A stretch of 64,000 bases of DNA, taken from Ciceribacter lividus. Its GTDB lineage: Bacteria > Pseudomonadota > Alphaproteobacteria > Rhizobiales > Rhizobiaceae. Within the stretch, counting starts at the first letter, position 1; the number at the start of each line of letters is the position of its first letter. Below, in pieces: positions 1 through 7,429 of the stretch. The stretch is from NCBI RefSeq assembly GCF_003337715.1, contig NZ_QPIX01000001.1, positions 674,682 to 738,681 of the forward strand. Direction: 5' to 3'. A program made the translations under genes and the position numbers. Below the pieces are notes generated by a model. It was not told the DNA's origin. It ran no database searches and saw only the letters and a program-made list of their open reading frames with translations.

Positions 1-2
1 AG

Positions 3-422
3 ACGGAACTCACGCTGCCCGAGATCGCCCAGACGATCATCATCACCCGCACCGAGATGAAGGCGTCCTCGATGCCGGAGTTCGAGACGCTGGAAATCCT
101 CGGCAAGTCGCGGGCGACGCTCGCAATCCACCTGTCGATCCGCAACCTTCCGCATATCCGCGAGGTTCTCACACCCTACTACGGCGAGGATTGCCCGGTA
201 GTCGTCGCCTACCGCTCGACCTGGCCGGACGAACTGTTCATCCGCACGACGCTGAAGGACATGCAGGCAGCGGTGCGCGAGGCGAAGATCACCCGCACGG
301 CCCTCATCATGGTCGGCAAGGTCTTCGGCTCGGTCGAGTTCCGCGACAGCGATCTCTACAATTCGCAGTTCAGCCACGTGCTGCGGAATGTCGGCAAGAA
401 GAAGAAGCAGGTGGCCGGCTGA
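3..422 (+). CDS. cobM: Precorrin-4 C11-methyltransferase, C-terminal part
   Basis: The reading frame is open from the left edge and ends at TGA 420-422, so about 139 C-terminal residues are visible. The segment (TELTLPEIAQTIIITRTEMK, then KASSMPEFETLE) matches the second half of the SAM-dependent tetrapyrrole methylase CobM, which methylates C11 of precorrin-4 in aerobic corrin synthesis. The N-terminal SAM-binding part lies outside the window. The cobK, cbiD, cobA, cobB, cobC and cbiB genes a few kilobases downstream support the cobalamin assignment. The last codons are Lys-rich (GKKKKQVAG). A DUF1905 gene starts 3 nt after the stop, so the two may be co-transcribed. Confidence 0.85.
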   Translation, partial: TELTLPEIAQTIIITRTEMKASSMPEFETLEILGKSRATLAIHLSIRNLPHIREVLTPYYGEDCPVVVAYRSTWPDELFIRTTLKDMQAAVREAKITRTALIMVGKVFGSVEFRDSDLYNSQFSHVLRNVGKKKKQVAG

Positions 423-424
423 TC

Positions 425-733
425 ATGGAACACGCGGCGGAGGGTTGGGATTTCGAGGCCGAACTCTGGGAGTACAAGGGCAAGGGGGCCTGGCACTTCG
501 TCACCCTTCCGCCGGAGGTCGGTTTTGCGATCCGCTGCGCGAGCGAAGGCCGCCGCCCCGGCTGGGGCATGGTGGCGGTGACGGCGGAAATCGGCGACGT
601 CGCCTTCCAGACCTCGGTCTTTCCCGACAAGACGTCGGCGAGCTATCTGCTGCCGGTCAAGGCCGCGGTCCGCAAGGCGGCACGGGTGAAGGCCGGCGAC
701 ACGCTGAAGGTCAGGATCGTTCTCCAGCGGTGA
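425..733 (+). CDS. DUF1905 domain protein
   Basis: This is a 102-residue protein that starts 3 nt after the cobM stop. It reads as the small beta-rich DUF1905 family: an early FEAELWEYKGKGAWHFVTLP segment followed by a GWG turn and a C-terminal VKAGDTLKVRIVLQR. The family has no settled biochemical role and occurs alone or fused to bacteriocin-protection (YdeI/OmpD-associated) domains. There is no signal peptide or membrane segment. The tight spacing suggests translation from the cobM transcript, but nothing in the sequence links it to cobalamin. The family call rests on the W-x-F-V-T-L-P core and the length. Confidence 0.75.
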   Translation: MEHAAEGWDFEAELWEYKGKGAWHFVTLPPEVGFAIRCASEGRRPGWGMVAVTAEIGDVAFQTSVFPDKTSASYLLPVKAAVRKAARVKAGDTLKVRIVLQR

Positions 734-835
734 GTACCGCACAAGCGGGCGTTGGCAAGCCATTGCTCGCCAACACGCGGGCGCTAAGGTGTGCGGGCGT
801 TTGGAACGGAGATTCCGTCGACAGTCAAAAGTAAC

Positions 836-958
836 GTAACGGAAGGCAGTTGCCTCTGCGGACAGCTGCGGTTCAAAGTGCACGGCAAACCGGTGCCATC
901 ACCGAATTCGCCGAAGCCGGCGTCTGATCGCTTGGCCATCGCGTCCGAAATGCGATAA
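836..958 (+). pseudogene. Decayed GFA-family (glutathione-dependent formaldehyde-activating) fragment
   Basis: One frame reads VTEGSCLCGQLRFKVHGKPV and then unrelated residues to a TAA at 956-958. The G-x-C-x-C-G-x-x-R-F pattern is the N-terminal zinc-binding signature of the GFA (S-(hydroxymethyl)glutathione synthase-like) family. Only about 20 residues of the usual 120-150 remain, there is no clear start codon or ribosome site, and the other zinc cysteines are missing. It is best read as a gene remnant left by an internal deletion. The rest of the 734-1003 gap shows nothing I recognise. Confidence 0.5.
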
Positions 959-1003
959 GACGGCTGCCTCATCTTTCGACATAGACACACTCCCGGCGGT
1001 TTC

Positions 1004-1963
1004 ATGCACAAGGTCATTTTCGATACGGATCCGGGCGTCGACGACGCCATGGCGCTGCTCTTTCTCCACCATCACCCGGATGTCGCCCTGCTCGGGGTCA
1101 CCACGGTCTTCGGCAATGCCCGGATCGAGACGACGACACGCAACGCGCTCTTCCTGAAGCGCGAGTGGAAGATCGACGCGCCGGTGGCAAGAGGCGCCGG
1201 CGAGACCTTCATCCCGCATCGCATCAGCCACGAACCGCCGACCTTCATCCATGGCGACGACGGTCTCGGCAATATCGGCGTGCCCGATGTCTTCGACGTG
1301 CCGCTCGATCCGCGGCCGGCCCATCGCTTCATCGTCGAGACCATCCGCGAGAACCCGGGCGAGGTGACGATCGTCGCCGTCGGACGCATGACCAATCTCG
1401 CCAATGCGTTGAAGGAAGATCCGGAGATCGTCGACCTCGTGAAGGAAATCGTCGTCATGGGCGGCGCCTTCGAGGTCAACGGCAACGTGACGCCGGCGGC
1501 CGAGGCCAATATCCACGGTGATCCGGAAGCCGCCGACATCGTCTTCACGGCCGAGTGGCCGGTGGTGATCGTCGGGCTCGACGTCACCCTCCAGACCGTC
1601 ATGACCCGGAAGGCGCTCGCCGACATCCGCGACGCCGCCGGCACGCGCGCGAAACTCCTCTTCGACCTCTCGCAGTTCTACATCAAGTTCTACGAGGGGC
1701 GTGTGCCGGACGGCATGGTGGTGCACGACAGTTGCGCCTGCGCCTATGTCGTCGCGCCGGAGCTTTTTCAGACCCGCGCCGGCACGGTCCGCGTCGTCTG
1801 CGGCGGCATTGCCGACGGCATGACGATCCAGAAACCGGACGGCCGCACCTTCGGCCCGAGCGACTGGGACGGACTTCCCTCGCAGCGCATCTGCACCGGC
1901 ATCGATGCGCCGGCTGTGCTGCAACTCATCCACGACACCATCGTGTCGGTGAAGGAAGACTGA
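1004..1963 (+). CDS. Inosine-uridine preferring nucleoside hydrolase family protein
   Basis: The 319-residue protein begins with the calcium-binding signature DTDPGVDDAMA at about residues 7-17, diagnostic of the IUNH family that hydrolyses the N-glycosidic bond of ribonucleosides. The second family block, MGGAFEVNGNVTPAAEANIH followed by DPEAADIVF, is also intact, as is the late HDSCACAYV segment. Length is normal. No signal peptide is seen, so it should act in the cytoplasm in nucleoside salvage or catabolism. It stands alone, 270 nt after the preceding gene and convergent with the NTF2-like gene, and no transporter is adjacent. Substrate preference cannot be read from the sequence. Confidence 0.9.
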   Translation: MHKVIFDTDPGVDDAMALLFLHHHPDVALLGVTTVFGNARIETTTRNALFLKREWKIDAPVARGAGETFIPHRISHEPPTFIHGDDGLGNIGVPDVFDVPLDPRPAHRFIVETIRENPGEVTIVAVGRMTNLANALKEDPEIVDLVKEIVVMGGAFEVNGNVTPAAEANIHGDPEAADIVFTAEWPVVIVGLDVTLQTVMTRKALADIRDAAGTRAKLLFDLSQFYIKFYEGRVPDGMVVHDSCACAYVVAPELFQTRAGTVRVVCGGIADGMTIQKPDGRTFGPSDWDGLPSQRICTGIDAPAVLQLIHDTIVSVKED

Positions 1964-1985
1964 GCGCAGGGCACTCGACTGCCGG

Positions 1986-2369
1986 TCACTTCGTTGGTCG
2001 GTGCAGTCGAGATTCGCCCAGCTTGAACCAAGCCTTGGCGATCTTGCCACCTTCGATTTCGTAGATACAGATGACGTCTATTTCTCCGGTACCCTCCGGA
2101 AAGGTACGGGTCACTGTTTCATGATCCACGACCATGTTTCCGACAACCGATCTCGTCAGCAGTTTTCCGCAGAGGTTTGGCTCTTTGAAACGTTCTATAT
2201 GCCGCGCGCGAATTTCTGCCTTGCCGTCGGCGAGGAGAGTGGAAGGGAAGGCATAGTACTTGCAGTCGTCCGCCCACCACTGAATGAAGGAATCGATATC
2301 GCGGGCATTGTAGGCGTCCAACTGCATCCGAACGGGATGAGCAATGTCGGTTGAGGCGCTGTTATTCAA
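1986..2369 (-). CDS. SnoaL/NTF2-like (steroid delta-isomerase-like) protein
   Basis: The 127-residue protein has the one-domain NTF2-like pattern: an N-terminal helix (VRMQLDAYNARDIDSFIQWW), an acidic turn WADDCKYYAFPSTLLADG, and a C-terminal beta sheet with VICIYEIEGGKIAKAWF. Proteins of this kind bind small hydrophobic ligands and include isomerases, cyclases and non-catalytic binders. No catalytic residue set can be assigned, so the function is unknown. It is transcribed away from the ArsR-type gene, with 216 nt between the two starts, and converges on the nucleoside hydrolase. Confidence 0.75.
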   Translation of the reverse strand: MNNSASTDIAHPVRMQLDAYNARDIDSFIQWWADDCKYYAFPSTLLADGKAEIRARHIERFKEPNLCGKLLTRSVVGNMVVDHETVTRTFPEGTGEIDVICIYEIEGGKIAKAWFKLGESRLHRPTK

Positions 2370-2538
2370 AGCGAATTCCCTTCATGGCAGGTTCGGACCG
2401 GCACGCCAGCCTTGTTTCAGGGGCACTTCCGTTTTGCCTCTCGCGCTCTTGGTCCATCCTCCGATCCTGCCACAGATGTTGTTGCCGCCGGAACTGCAAA
2501 AAGTTTTCGGGGGCATTGGAAACTTCACCTTGAAAATA

Positions 2539-2594
2539 TTCACCCATATGGTTGACTATGTGATGAGTTTCATATATTCAACCGTATGGGTGAA
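2539..2594. promoter_or_regulatory. 17-bp inverted repeat, probable ArsR-type operator covering the start codon
   Basis: Arms TTCACCCATATGGTTGA (2539-2555) and TCAACCGTATGGGTGAA (2578-2594) are reverse complements with one mismatch and a 22-nt spacer. The right arm contains the first ATG (2586) of the ArsR-type gene. The position and dyad symmetry fit an autoregulatory operator for a winged-helix dimer. Binding is inferred. Confidence 0.6.
2552..2578 (+). promoter_or_regulatory. Candidate sigma-70 promoter of the ArsR-SRPBCC pair
   Basis: TTGACT at 2552-2557 and TATATT at 2573-2578 could be -35 and -10 elements with a short 15-nt spacer. A start about 7-8 nt after the -10 would fall on or next to ATG 2586, giving a leaderless message. 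No Shine-Dalgarno sequence precedes 2586. The promoter overlaps the inverted-repeat operator, which would allow direct repression. Confidence 0.4.
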
Positions 2595-2939
2595 CAAATG
2601 GACGATGACGCTCTGTCGCGAATTCTCAAAGCCGCCGGTGACACCACACGGCGACAGATCTTGACACTCCTCGTTCAGGAAGGGGCGTTGAGAGTGACCG
2701 CGCTCGCCGCCCATTTCGACATGTCGCTGAATTCCGTCTCGAAGCATATCAAGGTGCTGGAGGAGGCGGGACTGGTCACCCGCCGGACGATGGGCCGCGA
2801 GCATTTCATCGCGGCCGAGCTCGAACCGCTGAAGCTCACCGAGAGCTGGTTTGCGCAACTGAAGTCCATCTGGGAGTTGCGCCTGACGGCGCTGGAAAAT
2901 GCACTCGTTTCAGAGGAACACGACCATGAGCGAACTTGA
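2586..2939 (+). CDS. ArsR-family winged-helix transcriptional regulator
   Basis: The 117-residue protein carries the ArsR/SmtB winged helix: AAGDTTRRQILTLLVQEG, then LAAHFDMSLNSVSKHIKVLE as recognition helix, then the wing RRTMGREHF. No metal-binding Cys cluster (ELCVCDL type) is present. This subgroup, paired with an SRPBCC protein, is common in proteobacteria and its ligand is usually unknown. The start at 2586 lies in an inverted-repeat arm; ATG 2598 (MDDDALSR) is an alternative with a weak upstream GGGTG. Its 3' end overlaps the SRPBCC gene by 14 nt, so the two are translationally coupled and probably repress their own promoter. Confidence 0.88.
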   Translation: MGEQMDDDALSRILKAAGDTTRRQILTLLVQEGALRVTALAAHFDMSLNSVSKHIKVLEEAGLVTRRTMGREHFIAAELEPLKLTESWFAQLKSIWELRLTALENALVSEEHDHERT

Positions 2940-3354
2940 ACTGACGGTAAGCCGCACGATCGCCGCCTCGCGGGAAAAGGTCTTCAATGCCTGGCTGTCG
3001 CCCGCCATACTTTCGAAGGTCATGCGCCCGCCGGGCACCGCCAGCGAGGCGGCGAAGGTGACGAACGATCCGGTCAAGGGCGGTCGCTTCTCGATCATCA
3101 TGAAGACGCCGGAGAAGGAAATCCCGCACGCCGGCACCTATCTCGAGATCGATCCTTACTCGCGCCTCTCCTTCACCTGGGAGTCGCCATTCTCGCAGGA
3201 CGACAGCGTCGTCACGATTGACTTTTCGGAGCCGGAGCCCGGCATGACGGACATCACCCTGAAACAGGTGAAGTTCCGCAGCGAGGAGGCGCGCCTCGGT
3301 CACATCCAGGGATGGACCGCGATCCTGGGCGATCTCGCCGAGACGCTCGCCTGA
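2926..3354 (+). CDS. SRPBCC (AHSA1-like) domain protein
   Basis: The protein has 142 residues. The N-terminal ELELTVSRTIAASREKVFNAW and C-terminal GHIQGWTAILGDLAETL are the typical beginning and end of the AHSA1/Bet v1-like SRPBCC fold, a single ligand-binding cavity domain. The gene starts inside the ArsR gene (14-nt overlap). ArsR-SRPBCC pairs of this kind probably sense and bind the same hydrophobic small molecule. No membrane segment or signal is seen. Substrate and catalytic activity cannot be deduced. Confidence 0.85.
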   Translation: MSELELTVSRTIAASREKVFNAWLSPAILSKVMRPPGTASEAAKVTNDPVKGGRFSIIMKTPEKEIPHAGTYLEIDPYSRLSFTWESPFSQDDSVVTIDFSEPEPGMTDITLKQVKFRSEEARLGHIQGWTAILGDLAETLA

Positions 3355-3378
3355 TCCGGAGACTGCGTCGGGCGGCGT

Positions 3379-4071
3379 TCAGGCCGCCCGGCCCACCATG
3401 ACGACCGGCAGGCCCATCTTCCTTGCCGCGGTTATCTTTCCGTAGCCGGCTTCACCGCCCGAATTGCGGCAGACGAGGTGCGTGACCCGATGGAGCCGGA
3501 AGAGGTTCGCTTCCTCCTCGGGATCGGCCGAGGCCTTTCCAAGAAGCAGATCGCAATCGGCAAAGCCGAGCGGCGTCTCCGGCGGATCGACCATGCGAAC
3601 CACGAAATGGCAATCCGACCGGCCCTCAAAGGCGGCAAGATGCTGCCGCCCGAGGGCGAGAAAGGCACGGGCACCGGCGGGCAGGGCGGCGGCAGCTTCC
3701 TCGAGGCTCTGCACTTCGATCCAGTTGTCGCCGGGCTGCTTCTTCCAGGTGGGGCGCTCCGGTTGCTCCAGCGGTATCCCGGCTGCCGCACAGGCCAGCC
3801 GGGCATTCTGCGAGATCCGGTTCGCGAAGGGATGGGTCGCGTCGATCACTTTTGTGATGCCGTTCTCGGCGATGTAGCGGGCGAGACCTTCCGCTCCGCC
3901 GAAGCCGCCGATTCGGGTGCGGCCGGGGAGCGGCGCCGGGTTGCTCGTACGACCGGCGAGCGAGGTGACGACATCCGCACCGGCATCGACCAGCCGACGG
4001 GCGATCGCCGCCGCCTCCGCGGTCCCGCCGAGGATCAGGACTTTCTCCCGTCGGTCAACCGGCGCGGCCAA
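3379..4071 (-). CDS. cobK: Precorrin-6A reductase (CobK/CbiJ)
   Basis: The product is about 230 residues long. The N-terminal KVLILGGTAEAAAIARRL is the NADPH-binding signature of precorrin-6A reductase, and IDATHPFANRISQNA is the family's second conserved block. It reduces precorrin-6A in the corrin pathway. No ATG lies near the family start. A TTG at 4071 (MAAPVDRREKVLILGG) fits best, giving a 17-nt overlap with the cbiD 3' end; the frame stays open further upstream. The overlap indicates a cbiD-cobK operon on the minus strand, divergent from cobA. The exact start is uncertain. Confidence 0.88.
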   Translation of the reverse strand: MAAPVDRREKVLILGGTAEAAAIARRLVDAGADVVTSLAGRTSNPAPLPGRTRIGGFGGAEGLARYIAENGITKVIDATHPFANRISQNARLACAAAGIPLEQPERPTWKKQPGDNWIEVQSLEEAAAALPAGARAFLALGRQHLAAFEGRSDCHFVVRMVDPPETPLGFADCDLLLGKASADPEEEANLFRLHRVTHLVCRNSGGEAGYGKITAARKMGLPVVMVGRAA

Positions 4072-5191
4072 GGATATTGCCTTCCCGGTCGGTAACGATG
4101 ACATCGACGTCGACCGGCGCGCCGCGCAGGACGTCGAGAGCCGTTTCGCGGGCATCCGCCGCGACGACGGCGGCGATGTCGATAGCCTCGTCCCGCAGGA
4201 TTTCGAGAACTTCGAGGGCCGTGTTGGATTGTTCGATTTTGTTCCTGACAGACGGATTCAGGTTTTCCGTGCAAGGCAGTGAAAGAAAATAGCTATTGTC
4301 GATCTGGCTGCGGGACGAATGGAGGTCGAGTGCGCCCTGCGCGAGCTTGGCCATCTTGGCGAACCCGCCGGCGATCGTCAGCCGCGGCACCGGGTGGACC
4401 CGCAGGTATTTGAGAAGGCCGCCGGCGAAATCTCCCATGTCGAGGAGTGCCCCCTCGGGCAGGCCGTAGAGCTCCTGCGCGGTCCTTTCGGACGTCGAGC
4501 CGGTGGCGGCGAGCACGTGGGTAATGCCCTCGGCACGCGCGACATCGATGCCGCGATGGATCGAGTGGATCCAGGCGGCGCAGGAGAACGGGTGCACGAT
4601 ACCGGTCGTTCCCAGCACCGAAAGACCGCCCAGGATGCCGAGGCGCGGGTTCCAGGTCTGTCTGGCGATCTCCTCGCCGCCGGGGATGGAGACGGTGATT
4701 TCGATGTCGGCGGGCAGGCCGTGTTCGGCGCAGAGCGCTTCCACTTCGCGGGTCATCATCTGCCGCGGGACGGGGTTGATCGCGGGTTCGCCGACGCCGA
4801 GGGGCAGGCCGGGTTTGGTGACGGTTCCGACGCCGTCGCCGGCGACAAAGCGGATACCGTTTCCGGGCGGCAACGGCCGCACGGTCGCGATTACTGTGGC
4901 GCCATGGGTGACATCGGGATCGTCGCCGGCATCCTTGACGATGCCGGCCGTGGCATAGCCTTCTCCGAGACCTTCGAATGCGAGCGCGAAGGCGGGCTCC
5001 TCTCCGCGCGGCAGGCGAATGCTGACGGGGTCCGGGAACTCGCCGGTGATGAGCGCCGTCAGCGCCGCCTTCGTGGCGGCGGTCGCGCAGGCACCGGTCG
5101 TCCAGCCTGGGCGCAGCGGTCCTTCGGGCTTCTCCCGGCTTTCGCCGGCGATTCCCGTGGTCGTCTTCGCCGCTTCGGTCGTCTCGTTCAT
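4055..5191 (-). CDS. cbiD: Cobalt-precorrin-5B C1-methyltransferase-type protein (CbiD)
   Basis: The 378-residue protein has the CbiD signature GWTTGACATAATKAAL near residue 30, THGATVIATV around residue 100 and LAATGSTSERTAQ in the second half. CbiD installs the C1 methyl with ring contraction by-product loss. The neighbouring CobM, CobK, CobB and CobC are of the aerobic pathway, where CobF does the equivalent step in some species. Many alphaproteobacteria carry CbiD instead, which this arrangement suggests. ATG 5191 was preferred to an upstream in-frame start. It is divergent from cobA with a 94-nt gap, too short for a cobalamin riboswitch. Confidence 0.88.
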   Translation of the reverse strand: MNETTEAAKTTTGIAGESREKPEGPLRPGWTTGACATAATKAALTALITGEFPDPVSIRLPRGEEPAFALAFEGLGEGYATAGIVKDAGDDPDVTHGATVIATVRPLPPGNGIRFVAGDGVGTVTKPGLPLGVGEPAINPVPRQMMTREVEALCAEHGLPADIEITVSIPGGEEIARQTWNPRLGILGGLSVLGTTGIVHPFSCAAWIHSIHRGIDVARAEGITHVLAATGSTSERTAQELYGLPEGALLDMGDFAGGLLKYLRVHPVPRLTIAGGFAKMAKLAQGALDLHSSRSQIDNSYFLSLPCTENLNPSVRNKIEQSNTALEVLEILRDEAIDIAAVVAADARETALDVLRGAPVDVDVIVTDREGNILGRAG

Positions 5192-5285
5192 GGCTTTCTT
5201 ATAGGCCAGCGTTCTGGCCTTCGAAAGCACCCAGATGGTGTGTCACGTGATTGCAATTTTGGGACTGCGGGCATAGAGCAAGGCC

Positions 5286-6128
5286 ATGACTGAATTTCCG
5301 TTTTCCGATCTTCCGGCGATCGAGCCCGGTCATGTCTGGCTGGCCGGCGCCGGCCCCGGTGATCCGGGGCTTCTGACGCTGCTTGCGGCGAAGGCGCTCG
5401 GCGAGGCCGACGTGATCGTCCATGACGCGCTGGTCAACGAGGAGTGCCTGAAGCTCGCCCGTCCGGGTGCCGCCCTCGAATATGCAGGCAAGCGCGGGGG
5501 AAAGCCCTCCGCCAAGCAGCGCGACATCTCGCTGCGGCTGGTGGAGCTTGCGAAATCGGGCCTGAAGGTCCTGCGTCTCAAGGGTGGCGACCCCTTCGTC
5601 TTCGGTCGCGGCGGAGAGGAGGCGCTGACGTTGGTCGAGCACGGCGTTCCGTTCCGCATCGTGCCCGGCATCACCGCCGGGATCGGCGGGCTCGCCTATG
5701 CCGGCATTCCGGTCACGCACCGGGAGATCAATCACGCCGTCACTTTCCTCACCGGCCATGATTCCTCCGGCCTCGTTCCGGACCGGATCGACTGGGAGGC
5801 GATCGCCAAGGGCTCCCCGGTGATCGTGATGTACATGGCGATGAAGCACATTGGACGCATCTCCGCGCAACTGATCGCCGGCGGTCGTAGCGCGTCGGAG
5901 CCGGTCGCCTTCGTCTGCGATGCCGCAACGGCCACGCAGAAGGTCCTGGAGACGACGCTCGGCGAGGCGGAGCGGGCGGTGGCAGCCTCCGGTTTCGAGC
6001 CACCTGCCATCGTCGTCGTCGGCGAGGTCGTCCGCCTGAGACCGTCGCTCGACTGGCTCGGGGCGCTTTCCGGCCGCAAGCTCGTCGGCGATCCCTTCGC
6101 CGGCGACAATCGGAAGGACACGGCATGA
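5286..6128 (+). CDS. cobA: Uroporphyrinogen-III C-methyltransferase (SUMT)
   Basis: The 280-residue single-domain enzyme methylates uroporphyrinogen III at C2 and C7 to precorrin-2, the branch point from haem to corrinoids. Visible signatures are GAGPGDPGLLTLLAAKAL (first SAM loop), VLRLKGGDPFVFGRGGEEA and PGITAGIGGLAYAGIPVTHR. It lacks the CysG oxidase/ferrochelatase domains, so it serves corrin rather than sirohaem synthesis. The stop overlaps the cobB start as ATGA (6125-6128), opening a four-gene coupled run cobA-cobB-cobC-cbiB. Confidence 0.93.
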   Translation: MTEFPFSDLPAIEPGHVWLAGAGPGDPGLLTLLAAKALGEADVIVHDALVNEECLKLARPGAALEYAGKRGGKPSAKQRDISLRLVELAKSGLKVLRLKGGDPFVFGRGGEEALTLVEHGVPFRIVPGITAGIGGLAYAGIPVTHREINHAVTFLTGHDSSGLVPDRIDWEAIAKGSPVIVMYMAMKHIGRISAQLIAGGRSASEPVAFVCDAATATQKVLETTLGEAERAVAASGFEPPAIVVVGEVVRLRPSLDWLGALSGRKLVGDPFAGDNRKDTA

Positions 6129-7429
6129 GCGGGTTGATGATCGCCGCGCCGGCAACCGGATCGGGCAAGACGACGGTGACGCTCGGCCTCCTGCGCGCAC
6201 TGAAGCGGCTCGGTCACCCGGTTGCGCCCGGCAAGGCGGGGCCGGACTATATCGACCCGGCCTTCCATGCGGCGGCGAGCGGCGAGGTTTGTCTCAACTT
6301 CGATCCCTGGGCCATGCGGCGCGAGCTGCTGCTTGCCAATGCGGCCCTTCACACCTCCGGCGGCAAGGATCTCGTCGTCGAGGCTATGATGGGGCTCTTC
6401 GACGGAGCCGCGGACGGGCGCGGCTCGGCCGCGGATCTCGCCGCGACCCTCGGGCTCTCGGTGCTCCTCGTCGTCGATTGCGCGCGCTCCTCCCATTCGA
6501 CGGCCGCCCTCGTCAGCGGCTTTGCCAATTACCGGATCGAAACCCGCATCGTCGGCGTGATCCTCAACCGGGTCAGCGGCGACCGCCACGAGGCGATGCT
6601 GCGGGACGCCATGGTCGCCATCCGCATGCCGGTCTTCGGGGTCATCCGCACGAGCAAATCGCTCGAACTGCCGGCACGCCATCTCGGGCTGGTGCAGGCC
6701 GGCGAGCACGGCGAACTCGAAACCTTCATCGACCGGGCGGCGGACCTCGTCGCCTCTTCTTGCGACGTCAAGGCGCTGATCCGCACCGCGCGGCACATCC
6801 CCGATCGCGCCTCCGATGCCAATATCGCCCGGCTGATGCCGTTCGGGCAGAAGATCGCGGTTGCCCGCGACAACGCCTTCGCCTTTTCCTACGAGCATAT
6901 GCTGATGGGCTGGCGTCGCCGGGGCGCGGAAATCTCCTTCTTCTCGCCGCTCGCCGACGAAGCGCCGGCGGATGACTGCGATGCGGTCTACCTGCCGGGC
7001 GGCTATCCGGAACTCTCCGCCGGTCGGATCGCTGCGGCCGGAACCTTCCGTGCCGGCATGGCAGAGGCACAGGCCCGCGGTGCCCGCATCTTCGGCGAAT
7101 GCGGCGGCTACATGGTCCTCGGCGAGGCTCTGATCGACGAAGCGGGCGAGAGCCACCGGATGCTCGGCTTCCTGCCGCTGGTGACGAGTTTCGCCAGGCG
7201 CAAGCGCCAGCTCGGCTATCGTCGTGTGCGGCCGCTTCCCGGGTCCTTTTTCGCGACGGAGATGACGGCGCACGAATTCCACTACGCGACGATCATCTCC
7301 GAAGGCGAGGGCGACCGGCTCTTTGCTGCCGAGGACGCGCTCGGCACGTCGCTCGGTGAGGTCGGCCTCAGGCGCGGTTCGGTCGCCGGTTCCTTCATGC
7401 ATCTCATCGACATCTGCGAGACCCGATGA
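6125..7429 (+). CDS. cobB: Hydrogenobyrinic (cobyrinic) acid a,c-diamide synthase
   Basis: The 434-residue protein begins with a P-loop (APATGSGKTTVTLGLL, about residues 7-22) and ends with a class-I-type glutamine amidotransferase domain containing FGECGGYMVLG, where the Cys is the nucleophile. It amidates the a and c side chains of hydrogenobyrinate or cobyrinate with glutamine and ATP. Length and domain order are normal for CobB/CbiA. It overlaps cobA and cobC by 4 nt on either side, indicating translational coupling. Confidence 0.93.
   Translation: MSGLMIAAPATGSGKTTVTLGLLRALKRLGHPVAPGKAGPDYIDPAFHAAASGEVCLNFDPWAMRRELLLANAALHTSGGKDLVVEAMMGLFDGAADGRGSAADLAATLGLSVLLVVDCARSSHSTAALVSGFANYRIETRIVGVILNRVSGDRHEAMLRDAMVAIRMPVFGVIRTSKSLELPARHLGLVQAGEHGELETFIDRAADLVASSCDVKALIRTARHIPDRASDANIARLMPFGQKIAVARDNAFAFSYEHMLMGWRRRGAEISFFSPLADEAPADDCDAVYLPGGYPELSAGRIAAAGTFRAGMAEAQARGARIFGECGGYMVLGEALIDEAGESHRMLGFLPLVTSFARRKRQLGYRRVRPLPGSFFATEMTAHEFHYATIISEGEGDRLFAAEDALGTSLGEVGLRRGSVAGSFMHLIDICETR

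Noticed and set aside
899..2050. Long minus-strand open frame opposite the nucleoside hydrolase
   Set aside because: It is an Arg/Asp/His-rich shadow caused by high GC at third positions; the plus-strand frame carries the family motifs.
5192..5285. Cobalamin riboswitch between cbiD and cobA
   Set aside because: The gap is only 94 nt and contains neither the B12-box consensus nor room for the usual fold of about 200 nt.
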